From NCBI GenBank assembly GCA_023260355.1, contig JALQVJ010000225.1:1-13778 (forward strand): DNA of 13,778 bases, written 5' to 3'. Under the pieces are notes generated by a model. That model searched no databases. It had not been told where the DNA came from and saw only the letters and a program-made list of their open reading frames with translations. Source of the stretch: Burkholderiaceae bacterium (GTDB lineage Bacteria > Pseudomonadota > Gammaproteobacteria > Burkholderiales > Burkholderiaceae_C). Positions 7,759-13,778 of this stretch are shown here, piece after piece. A program made the translations under genes and the position numbers. How positions within the stretch are numbered: position 1 is the stretch's first letter; the number at the start of each line of letters is the position of its first letter.

Positions 7759-7869
7759 GGTTTGTCTCCTTGGTGTCTTGGCCTACTAACACAGGCGTTG
7801 AAATAATAGTCACCGCGTTTGAACACACAAGCCACATTGGCGACGCATAACCACACGGAAGGTAGGCGC
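7759..7869. promoter_or_regulatory. Divergent promoter region between the TRAP operon and the ThDP enzyme gene
   Basis: The 111-nt gap must hold both promoters. Plus strand: TTGGCC (7778-7783), 18 nt, AATAAT (7802-7807). Minus strand: TTGTGT (read from 7825-7830), 16 nt, TATTAT (7803-7808). The two -10 boxes overlap face to face. Near-direct repeats GCGTTGAA (7795-7802) and GCGTTTGAA (7815-7823) start 20 bp apart and overlap both promoters, as expected of a shared operator. The hexamers are predictions by eye; the -35 boxes are weak. Confidence 0.4.
7857..7862 (+). promoter_or_regulatory. Ribosome binding site deciding the ThDP enzyme start
   Basis: GGAAGG lies 7 nt before the ATG at 7870. 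This favours that start over the in-frame TTG at 7819, which would put the ribosome site inside the gene. Confidence 0.7.
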
Positions 7870-9558
7870 ATGTCCTCCAAAGACGCACAACACCAGACTG
7901 CCGCAACGCACTTGCTCAAACAAATGAAGCGCGAAGGCGTGCACCACCTCTTGGCCAACGCGGGCACGGACTTCCCGTCCATCATCGAGGCCCTCAGCGA
8001 AGACCAGGCCTCTGGTGAGATGCCAGAGGCGCTTGCGATCCATCACGAAAACGTCGCTGTGGGTATGGCGCATGGCTACTACCTCGCCAGCGGTCGCGTG
8101 GCAGCTGTCATGGTTCACGTGAATGTAGGCCTGGCCAACTGCACCATGGGCGCACTCAACGCGGCATCAAGCCAAGTCCCCGTGCTGCTGATGTCTGGGC
8201 GCTCGCCCATCACGGAGGGTGGTCGGCACGGCAGCCGTTTGTTGCCCATCCACTGGGGGCAAGAGATGTACGACCAAGCCGCTATGGTGCGCGAAGCGAC
8301 CAAATGGGAATACGAGTTGCGCTACCCCGAGCAGGCCACGACCGCGGTACACCGCGCGGTAGCCGTAGCCACCGCCGCACCGGCTGGCCCCGTGTATTTG
8401 AGTTTGCCGCGCGAAGGTTTGGCCGAGCCCGTCCAGATCACCACACGACCCGTGGTCAGCAGCGTGCAACACGCCCCGGCGCCCCACCCCGACGCCATCG
8501 CACAAGCGGCGCAACTCTTGGCAGGAGCCAAGCGGCCTGTTGTCATCGTCCAGCGCACACCCGTGGGCGGTGAGATCACCGATCTGGCCACACTAGCGGA
8601 CGAAGCGGCTTGGGGTGTTTGCGAGTTTTGGCCGACCGCGAATGCCATGGCCACCCACCATCCTTCGCACATTGGCTTCGACCCAGCGGCGGTGATCAAA
8701 GACGCGGATGTCGTCCTCACCATTGGCGCGATGGTGCCCTGGGCACCCATGCACGCCCTGCCTGCCCAAGCCAAAGTGATCGCCATCGGGCTTGACCCAC
8801 TTGAGCAAACGGTGCCGTACCGTGGGTTCCCGGCCGACGTATTGATTGGTGCAGACCCCGGGCTGGCCATCAGTGCATTGCGCCACGCGCTGCTAGGTGC
8901 CACCCCGCAAGACACGCTGGATGACCGCCGAGGGTTTCTGCGCGATGCGCGCGCATCCCAAGCCCAGGCTGTCGCACAGCAGATCCAAGCCGCCGAGCAA
9001 GGCCCGATGAATCACGCGTTCATCAGCCGCATCATTTCAGACGAGGCCGGCCCTGACGCCCTGGTGTTTTCTGAGTTGGGCGCCATTGGCGGTGCGCTTG
9101 AGTTGCATGCGCCGGGGCGTCTGTTTTGGACGCCCTTGGCCGGTGGCCTGGGCTGGGGCGTGCCCGCGGCGTTGGGGGCGAAACTCGCGAATCCAGACGC
9201 CACGGTGATCGCCACCGTGGGCGATGGCTCTTACTTGTTTGCCAATCCGTCAGCGTGTCACCAAGTGTCGGCTGCGCACCAGTTGCCGGTATTGACGATC
9301 CTGTTCAACAACGGCCGCTGGCAAGCGGTCAAGCGCGCGACGCTGTCGATGTATCCAGACGGAGAGGCCGCCGCGCAAACCACCATGCCCCTCACTGATC
9401 TTGGGCCAGCGCCCGATTACTGTGCCGTGGCGCGGGCCCATGGCGCCTACGCCGAGCGTGTGGATCACCCGCACCAATTGCGCGATGCGATGCGACGGGC
9501 GCTGAAAGAACTGCGCGACAACGGTCGCCAAGTCTTGCTCGACGTGGCGATGCCCTGA
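7870..9558 (+). CDS. Thiamine-diphosphate-dependent 2-oxo acid decarboxylase-like enzyme (benzoylformate decarboxylase type)
   Basis: This 562-residue enzyme has the three domains of the family: pyrimidine-binding domain (about 10-180), central domain (about 195-330) and pyrophosphate domain (about 370-545). E60 in HHENVAVGMA is the glutamate that activates the cofactor. G451-D-G to N480-N with 26 residues between is the classic ThDP/Mg motif. H83 in MVHVNVGLAN and H264 in THHPSHIG align, by my own comparison, with catalytic H70 and H281 of Pseudomonas benzoylformate decarboxylase; the active-site Ser of that enzyme is replaced by Thr (NAGTDF). This argues for non-oxidative decarboxylation of a 2-oxo acid rather than acetolactate synthesis, though automated tools often name such proteins acetolactate synthase. 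It is transcribed away from the TRAP operon and may act on an imported or derived keto acid. Cofactor and fold are firm; the substrate is inferred. Confidence 0.85.
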   Translation: MSSKDAQHQTAATHLLKQMKREGVHHLLANAGTDFPSIIEALSEDQASGEMPEALAIHHENVAVGMAHGYYLASGRVAAVMVHVNVGLANCTMGALNAASSQVPVLLMSGRSPITEGGRHGSRLLPIHWGQEMYDQAAMVREATKWEYELRYPEQATTAVHRAVAVATAAPAGPVYLSLPREGLAEPVQITTRPVVSSVQHAPAPHPDAIAQAAQLLAGAKRPVVIVQRTPVGGEITDLATLADEAAWGVCEFWPTANAMATHHPSHIGFDPAAVIKDADVVLTIGAMVPWAPMHALPAQAKVIAIGLDPLEQTVPYRGFPADVLIGADPGLAISALRHALLGATPQDTLDDRRGFLRDARASQAQAVAQQIQAAEQGPMNHAFISRIISDEAGPDALVFSELGAIGGALELHAPGRLFWTPLAGGLGWGVPAALGAKLANPDATVIATVGDGSYLFANPSACHQVSAAHQLPVLTILFNNGRWQAVKRATLSMYPDGEAAAQTTMPLTDLGPAPDYCAVARAHGAYAERVDHPHQLRDAMRRALKELRDNGRQVLLDVAMP

Positions 9559-9563
9559 AGCTT

Positions 9564-9594
9564 GGGGCGGTTGGCTCAGGACAGCCAGCGCCCC
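9564..9594. repeat. Imperfect stem-loop at convergent gene ends
   Basis: GGGGCG and TGGCT on the left (from 9564) pair with AGCCA and CGCCCC on the right (9583-9594), with a small internal loop and a 6-nt CAGGAC loop. It spans the stop codon of the minus-strand monooxygenase (9576) just after the ThDP gene end (9558). No T run follows on either side, so a terminator role is uncertain. Confidence 0.4.
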
Positions 9595-11222
9595 GTGAGT
9601 CGCGCCAACAAACGCTTGGGATCGGCGGGGTCGGCTTGACCGCGCCATGCCACGTGCTGATCGGGGCGAACCAGGTACAGCGCGTGTGGGTGCAAGTCTG
9701 ATGACTCAATGTCGAGCACCGTGAGCGGCATGCCCAAGTCGCTGGCGGTTTGCACAATCGATGCGCCAGCGTGTGCCACAGTTCGCACCAACGTGTAGTT
9801 TTTGCCGAGGTGGTCGTACAGCGACGACCCATCGGGCATCGTGCGGTGCGCAAAGCGGCAGCCTGGCACCGTGGATGGCGTGTAGCTGGCCATCGAATAG
9901 GCCGGAGCCGCCTCTTCGTCATAGCAAATGATCGGCGACTGGTCGTAGTAGTAACCAAAGTTGAGTCCAGCACAAGCGTATTGCGGCGTGTTGAGCTGAC
10001 AGGTTTGTTCGCCATACCACTGCCGCGCGGCTTCGCCCTCCGGCGTGTCGTCTTCGATGTTGGCTGGCACAGCGGCCCGGTTTTTGATCATCGTCTCTGC
10101 CGTGCGCATCGCGTGATGTGACACTTGGTCAGTGATCGGCCAACGCTCCGCTTCGTAGGCGTGCAACATGTCGGGGTGTGCCCAGCCTTGCATCACCGCG
10201 GCCATGAGCCACGTCAAGCCTGCGGCATCGGCAATGCCCGCGTTCATGCCGTAGCCGGCCATGGGCACCCACAAGTGCGCACTGTCGCCGGCCAAAAACA
10301 CGCGGCCCCGCGCCATCTTGTCTGTCATCAATCGGCGCCCAGTCCAGTCCTCGACGCGCAAGATCTCGTACTCGAACTCCGGCCCAACACCCAAAATAGC
10401 GCGCAGGCATTTGTCGCGGTCAACGGTCTCAAAGGTCTCGTCTGGTTTGACGTAGTTGTGCACCAAAAAACGGTCATCGTTGTCGATGGTGTAGATGGTG
10501 CCGCTGCGTTCCAGGTTGATGTTCAAAATGCCCCACGCTTCACCGCCCTGCATGCGCCGCGTGAGTCCGGGCGCGCGGATGTAGGTCGACTGCACGTGTT
10601 GAATCACCGGAGTGCCGTCAAGTTTGGCGCCAATGTGCTTGCGCACCATCGATGCGCCGCCATCGCAACCAATGAGATAGGCCGCGTCCATCACCTTTTG
10701 CTCACCGCTGGCCATCTCCACATGCACGCGCACATGGTCATCGGCGTCCTCGATTTGTGTCACGCTCGCGCCGAAACACACCGTCAAACCGGGCGTGCGC
10801 TGTGCCACGGCGTGCAACACCGGTTCAAGAAAAATCTGGTTCATGCGGTGCGGTGGCTCCACCGTTGGCCACCCCACATCCGCGCCCGGCGCGCCGGTCT
10901 GCCGGCCCTTGCGCCCCGGAATCAAAATGCGGCCGATGTCGGGTCCAGTGGCTCGCGTGCGCACTGCCACGTCATGCGGGAAGTCGTCGCGAAAGCCGGC
11001 CGCCCTCACCTCGTGGGCAAAGCCCATGCGCCGGAACGTCTCCATCGTGCGGGACGCGATGTGGTTACAACGCACTGTTGTGGAGTCTGGCGTCTCGCGC
11101 CGCTCGAGCACCGTGACGGCCACGCCGCGCTGGGCGAGATCAATCGCCGCGACCAAACCGACTGGGCCTGCCCCGACCACGATGACTTGATCACGCGCAG
11201 CGGAAAAGGGATTTGCATTCAT
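9576..11222 (-). CDS. Class A FAD-dependent aromatic monooxygenase (MhpA-like family)
   Basis: This 548-residue cytosolic flavoprotein carries all three class A motifs: GAGPVG at 17-22 in the ADP-binding fold with E40 for the ribose, GCDGGAS at 185-191 (DG motif), and GDSAHLWVPMAGYGMN at 312-327 (second FAD motif). The C-terminal third ends with a thioredoxin-like region containing DGSSLYDHLGKNYTLVRT and LYLVRPDQHVAW. Length and architecture match the 3-(3-hydroxyphenyl)propionate hydroxylase (MhpA)/resorcinol hydroxylase group (about 550 residues). The start is the ATG at 11222, with GAAGG 9 nt upstream; an open frame continues to 11507 but lies over the divergent gene. It diverges from a second monooxygenase and converges with the ThDP gene (17-nt gap). 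Expected reaction: NAD(P)H- and O2-dependent ring hydroxylation. The exact substrate is unknown, and no mhpB- or mhpC-like neighbour is present. Confidence 0.88.
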   Translation of the reverse strand: MNANPFSAARDQVIVVGAGPVGLVAAIDLAQRGVAVTVLERRETPDSTTVRCNHIASRTMETFRRMGFAHEVRAAGFRDDFPHDVAVRTRATGPDIGRILIPGRKGRQTGAPGADVGWPTVEPPHRMNQIFLEPVLHAVAQRTPGLTVCFGASVTQIEDADDHVRVHVEMASGEQKVMDAAYLIGCDGGASMVRKHIGAKLDGTPVIQHVQSTYIRAPGLTRRMQGGEAWGILNINLERSGTIYTIDNDDRFLVHNYVKPDETFETVDRDKCLRAILGVGPEFEYEILRVEDWTGRRLMTDKMARGRVFLAGDSAHLWVPMAGYGMNAGIADAAGLTWLMAAVMQGWAHPDMLHAYEAERWPITDQVSHHAMRTAETMIKNRAAVPANIEDDTPEGEAARQWYGEQTCQLNTPQYACAGLNFGYYYDQSPIICYDEEAAPAYSMASYTPSTVPGCRFAHRTMPDGSSLYDHLGKNYTLVRTVAHAGASIVQTASDLGMPLTVLDIESSDLHPHALYLVRPDQHVAWRGQADPADPKRLLARLTGRWLS

Positions 11223-11231
11223 GTGACACAA

Positions 11232-11236
11232 CCTTC
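11232..11236 (-). promoter_or_regulatory. Ribosome binding site deciding the minus-strand monooxygenase start
   Basis: GAAGG on the minus strand lies 9 nt before the ATG at 11222. This supports that start over the longer open frame reaching 11507, which would overlap the divergent gene by almost 200 nt. Confidence 0.6.
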
Positions 11237-11301
11237 GAGACCAATCTCCTAACATCGTGCCCTGAAAAATATATCCCCACTGATTTGTGTGCGACAGCAC
11301 C

Positions 11302-11306
11302 AGGAG
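11302..11306 (+). promoter_or_regulatory. Ribosome binding site deciding the plus-strand monooxygenase start
   Basis: AGGAG lies 6 nt before the ATG at 11313, so that ATG is the start rather than the in-frame upstream codon at 11289. Confidence 0.75.
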
Positions 11307-11312
11307 CAAAAC

Positions 11313-12920
11313 ATGGTCAATGAAATCACCGCAGATGTCGCAATCGCCGGCGCTGGTCCGGTGGGTTTGGGCTTGGCGATTGACCTGGCACAACAAGGCA
11401 AAACCGTCGTTTTGCTCGAAAAAACACAGACCTTGCACCGCATCCCCAAGGGCCAAAGCCTGACCCAACGCACGGGTGAGCATTTCCGCCGCTGGGGGGT
11501 GTCTCAAGCGGTGCGGGATATCAGCCCGATTCCGCCGAGCTTTGGCAATGCCGGCGTGATCACCTATGGGCAGTTGCTGGGCCAGTACAGCTACGACTGG
11601 TTTCAGCGCTCCCGCGTGCGGCCCTACTATTTCACGGACAACGAGCGCCTGCCCCAGTATTTGTTAGAGCAAGTGCTGCGCGCGCGTGCCTTGTCACTGC
11701 CCAACATCCAACTTCACACGGGCACGACCGTCACAGGCGTCACACAAGACGCTGACGGGGCCACGCTCACCGGCGCCAACGAACAGGGGCAAGAGAGTGT
11801 GCGTGTGCGCGCCCAATACGTGGTGGGGTGTGATGGTGCTCGATCGTTCGTGCGCGAACAAGTGGGCATCACCCAGTCCACCGACCACAAGGGCCCCAAG
11901 ATGGTGTTGCTGGTGTTTCGCTCGCCAGAGTTGGATGCGCTGTTGCGCGAACGCTTCCCGGGCAAAACGATCTTCAACGCGATGAATCCGGACATCGGCG
12001 GGTATTGGCAGTTCTTGGGCCGAGTGGACTTGGACAGCGGCTGGTTCTATCACGCACCCGTGCCGGACGACACGACCCGAGACAACTTCGATTTCAAGAG
12101 TTACTTGCACCAAGTGGTCGGCGCCGAATTCGACGTCGCGTTTGAACACATTGGTTTTTGGGACTTGCGCATTTCGATGGCGGACAACTACCGCCAAGGG
12201 CGCGTGTTCATTGCAGGAGACGCCGCGCACAGCCACCCACCCTACGGCGGCTATGGCGTCAACACAGGTTTTGAAGACATCACCAACCTGAGCTGGAAAC
12301 TGGTTGCCAGCCTCGACGGCTGGGCGGGACCAGCGCTGCTCGACAGCTACAGCGCCGAGCGTTTGCCTGTCTTCAAGTCGATTTCACAGGACTTCATTGG
12401 CCGCATGATCGACGACTTCGGCACCTTCTGTGCCCAGCACAATCCACAGGTCGATTTGGCCGACTTTGAGCGGGCATGGCAAGAGCGCATCGACGCCGAC
12501 GATGTCGACGTGACTGAATTTTTGCCCCACTACTCAGGCTCACCGTTGGTCACAGGCAGCGCCGGTGGGCCTTCAGGTGCGCGTGGCAAGCACGAGTTCA
12601 CGGCACGCGCCGGTCACCACTTGGCACCGCAAGACCTGCCCGATGGCTCCGACTTGTGGGATCACTTGGGTCGCCAATTCGTGTTGCTCGAGTTCACCGA
12701 CCAACTGGACGCAGCTGAAGCGTTTTCTGCGGCGGCGAGCGACATGGGTGTGCCACTCAAAGTTGTGCACCAGCCCTCCGCGGCGCTGGTGCAAGCCTAT
12801 GGCGCTGAGCGCGTGTTGGTGCGGCCGGACTTGTTCGTCGCGTGGACGTCGAACGATCAAAGCGCGCCGCTGGACGTGTTGGCGCGCTCGATTGGTGCAC
12901 CAGCCACGGCACTGGCCTGA
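11313..12920 (+). CDS. Class A FAD-dependent aromatic monooxygenase (second, divergent type)
   Basis: This 535-residue flavoprotein has GAGPVG at 13-18, GCDGARS at 172-178 and GDAAHSHPPYGGYGVN at 302-317, the full class A hydroxylase set, followed by a C-terminal thioredoxin-like region (LPDGSDLWDHLGRQFVLLEF ... VLVRPDLFVAW). The substrate-domain stretch with WFQRSRVRPYYFTDNERLPQ is unlike the neighbouring minus-strand monooxygenase, so this is a different subfamily and not a recent duplicate. It should insert one oxygen atom into an activated aromatic ring using FAD, NAD(P)H and O2. The start is the ATG at 11313 with AGGAG 6 nt upstream. It is read away from the other monooxygenase and ends only 4 nt from the nitroreductase gene, tail to tail. 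I do not recognise a characterised orthologue. Confidence 0.87.
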   Translation: MVNEITADVAIAGAGPVGLGLAIDLAQQGKTVVLLEKTQTLHRIPKGQSLTQRTGEHFRRWGVSQAVRDISPIPPSFGNAGVITYGQLLGQYSYDWFQRSRVRPYYFTDNERLPQYLLEQVLRARALSLPNIQLHTGTTVTGVTQDADGATLTGANEQGQESVRVRAQYVVGCDGARSFVREQVGITQSTDHKGPKMVLLVFRSPELDALLRERFPGKTIFNAMNPDIGGYWQFLGRVDLDSGWFYHAPVPDDTTRDNFDFKSYLHQVVGAEFDVAFEHIGFWDLRISMADNYRQGRVFIAGDAAHSHPPYGGYGVNTGFEDITNLSWKLVASLDGWAGPALLDSYSAERLPVFKSISQDFIGRMIDDFGTFCAQHNPQVDLADFERAWQERIDADDVDVTEFLPHYSGSPLVTGSAGGPSGARGKHEFTARAGHHLAPQDLPDGSDLWDHLGRQFVLLEFTDQLDAAEAFSAAASDMGVPLKVVHQPSAALVQAYGAERVLVRPDLFVAWTSNDQSAPLDVLARSIGAPATALA

Positions 12921-12928
12921 GGTCTCAG
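12917..12928. repeat. Inverted repeat spanning two convergent stop codons
   Basis: CTGAG-GT-CTCAG contains the TGA stop of the plus-strand monooxygenase in one arm and, on the other strand, the TGA of the nitroreductase in the other. With a mismatch the pairing extends to TGG/CCA outside. No T tract follows. It may be a byproduct of two stops facing each other across 4 nt. Confidence 0.4.
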
Positions 12929-13593
12929 CCCACGTAGTGCACGAAGCTGGCGTTGTCTTCGCGCACGGACTTGACCTGGTTGGCGACAAACGACTCGTCT
13001 GGGTAGCCCATGGCGATGCAAATCATGATGATCTGATCGTCCGGGATGCCCGCGTGCTCGTGCACCACTGCCGACTGCATGATGCCTTGGCCATTGATCA
13101 CGCAGCCCAAGCCGCGCTCCCAGGCGGCCATCACGATTGCATGTGAGAAGGCCCCTAGGTCAAACTGACTGATCGCGGCTGGCTCAAGGTAGCGGTCGTA
13201 AGTCAACACCAAAGACACCGGCGCGTCGAACTGGCGAAAACCCCGCATCACCCAGTCTTGCCGGCGCGCTTTGTCGTCACGCGCGATGCCCATGGCTTCA
13301 AACAACTGGATAGCGATGTCGATTTGCCGCTGGCGATGGGCGCCTTCGTACTTTTCACTCATCGGAAAATCGCGCTTGGGTGGCACGCCGTTGAGCATGT
13401 TCTCGGTGTTGCCCCGGCGGATGCGCTCGAGCGGCTCACCCGACACCACGTAAACCCGCCAAGGCTGGGTGTTCATAGACGACGGCGCCCATTTGGCGAC
13501 CTCGATGATTTCCTCGATCACCTCTTTAGGTACCGGGTCAGGCTTGTAGCCGCGAATGCTTGTCCGCGCCTTGATCAATTCAGAAAATTCCAT
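12925..13593 (-). CDS. Nitroreductase family protein (FMN-dependent NAD(P)H oxidoreductase)
   Basis: This 222-residue protein has the family N-terminus RTSIRGYKPDPVP (10-22; R10, S12 and R14 expected to bind FMN phosphate) and APSSMNTQPW (36-45), then the GFRQFDAPVSLVL core, ERGLGCVINGQGIMQ and the C-terminal ICIAMGYPDESF. Order and spacing resemble nitroaromatic reductases of the NbzA/CnbA/PnbA type as I remember them. Members form FMN-containing dimers that reduce nitro groups, quinones or similar acceptors. The start is the ATG at 13593 (MEFSELIKAR); the upstream frame to a TTG at 13641 encodes an unlikely charged tail. The ribosome site is weak (AAAGAAAG). It is tail to tail with a monooxygenase and has an AT-rich upstream region. 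A quinone or flavin reductase role, or dehalogenation, is also possible. Confidence 0.88.
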   Translation of the reverse strand: MEFSELIKARTSIRGYKPDPVPKEVIEEIIEVAKWAPSSMNTQPWRVYVVSGEPLERIRRGNTENMLNGVPPKRDFPMSEKYEGAHRQRQIDIAIQLFEAMGIARDDKARRQDWVMRGFRQFDAPVSLVLTYDRYLEPAAISQFDLGAFSHAIVMAAWERGLGCVINGQGIMQSAVVHEHAGIPDDQIIMICIAMGYPDESFVANQVKSVREDNASFVHYVG

Positions 13594-13778
13594 GTTGTCT
13601 TTCTTTGCATGTGTCGTGCGCTCTTGCGCCCGTGCTGCCAAGCGCGGTCTGCAAGAGTCTCAAAGCACCAAATTTATACTTGTTATATTCGAATGCTGTG
13701 CAACAACGAAGCAGAAGATTCAGTTGTGCAATACATAAGCACTCAACTAATTTCTGCCGTAGATTCATATTGTACATG
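13594..13778 (-). promoter_or_regulatory. AT-rich upstream region of the nitroreductase gene
   Basis: There is no gene here. The last 118 bases (13661-13778) contain 42 G/C by my count (about 36%), far below the coding regions. Minus-strand -10-like hexamers TATAAA (13673-13678) and TATAAC (13682-13687) are present, but neither has a good -35 at 17 nt. There is an 8-bp palindrome ATTCGAAT (13687-13694) and a direct repeat TGTGCAA (13697-13703 and 13725-13731), start to start 28 bp. These are candidate regulator sites. Confidence 0.35.

Larger units (their letters stand above)
11223..11312. promoter_or_regulatory. Divergent promoter region between two monooxygenase genes
   Basis: This 90-nt gap separates oppositely read monooxygenase genes. 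An AT-rich core (AAAAATATAT, near 11265) gives a possible minus-strand -10 TATATT, but I find no convincing -35 for either side. Small inverted repeats are present: GAGA-CCAA-TCTC in the left half, and GTGC-GACA-GCAC at 11289-11300 just before the plus-strand ribosome site. Shared regulation is likely from geometry alone. Confidence 0.35.

Noticed and set aside
7870..9558. Naming the ThDP enzyme as biosynthetic acetolactate synthase (ilvB)
   Set aside because: It carries decarboxylase-type histidines at both expected places, no small regulatory subunit gene follows, and the context is catabolic.
9564..9594. Intrinsic terminator between the ThDP gene and the minus-strand monooxygenase
   Set aside because: The stem is imperfect and neither strand has a T run after it, so it is listed only as a stem-loop.
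10125..11252. Long plus-strand open frame (375 codons) inside the minus-strand monooxygenase
   Set aside because: It is wholly antisense to a gene with complete family motifs, encodes His/Arg/Gly-rich sequence with no recognisable domain, and is the usual by-product of high G+C.
11223..11507. N-terminal extension of the minus-strand monooxygenase by 95 codons
   Set aside because: It would precede the conserved GAGPVG fold by over 100 residues and overlap the divergent gene. The ATG at 11222 has a ribosome site and gives the family's normal length.
9576..12920. A 3-(3-hydroxyphenyl)propionate (mhp) operon
   Set aside because: Only MhpA-like monooxygenases are seen; no ring-cleavage dioxygenase, hydrolase, hydratase, aldolase or aldehyde dehydrogenase is present in the window.
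1..13778. Mobile elements, CRISPR arrays, tRNA or rRNA genes
   Set aside because: I saw no transposase or integrase motifs, no regularly spaced repeats and no cloverleaf or rRNA-like sequence on either strand.

Overview
The window looks like a piece of a betaproteobacterial chromosome, most likely Burkholderiales and probably Comamonadaceae. This rests on its high G+C, codon use, short intergenic gaps and gene content: TAXI-type TRAP transporters beside several aromatic-ring flavin monooxygenases. The taxon is inferred; there is no rRNA or other marker gene. I see no mobile element, CRISPR array, tRNA or transcriptional regulator.

Layout: (i) 1-1134, plus strand, the C-terminal part of a phenol 2-monooxygenase/3-hydroxybenzoate 4-monooxygenase-type flavoprotein, ending at a bidirectional intrinsic terminator (1165-1193). 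(ii) 1222-7758, minus strand, a five-gene run read right to left: TAXI binding protein A, fused TRAP permease A, an NTF2/SnoaL-like protein, TAXI binding protein B, fused TRAP permease B. Both TRAP systems are complete and divergent in sequence, and the NTF2-like gene lies between them. GC-rich stem-loops follow two of the stop codons, and a good sigma70-like promoter sits just before binding protein B. (iii) 7870-9558, plus strand, divergent from the transporter run, a thiamine-diphosphate enzyme with the two active-site histidines of benzoylformate decarboxylase. (iv) 9576-11222, minus strand, and 11313-12920, plus strand, two further class A flavin monooxygenases diverging from a 90-bp gap. 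(v) 12925-13593, minus strand, a nitroreductase with an AT-rich upstream region to the window end.

Taken together the genes suggest an uptake-and-catabolism locus for aromatic or other carboxylic acids. Two TRAP systems would import acidic substrates. The ThDP enzyme could remove CO2 from a 2-oxo acid, three class A monooxygenases could hydroxylate aromatic intermediates, the nitroreductase could reduce a nitro or quinone group, and the NTF2-like protein could act as a small dehydratase, dehydrohalogenase or isomerase. No ring-cleavage dioxygenase, aldehyde dehydrogenase or regulator lies here, so the substrate cannot be named from this window. Each gene resembles a known family; the combination is what I cannot match to a characterised pathway.
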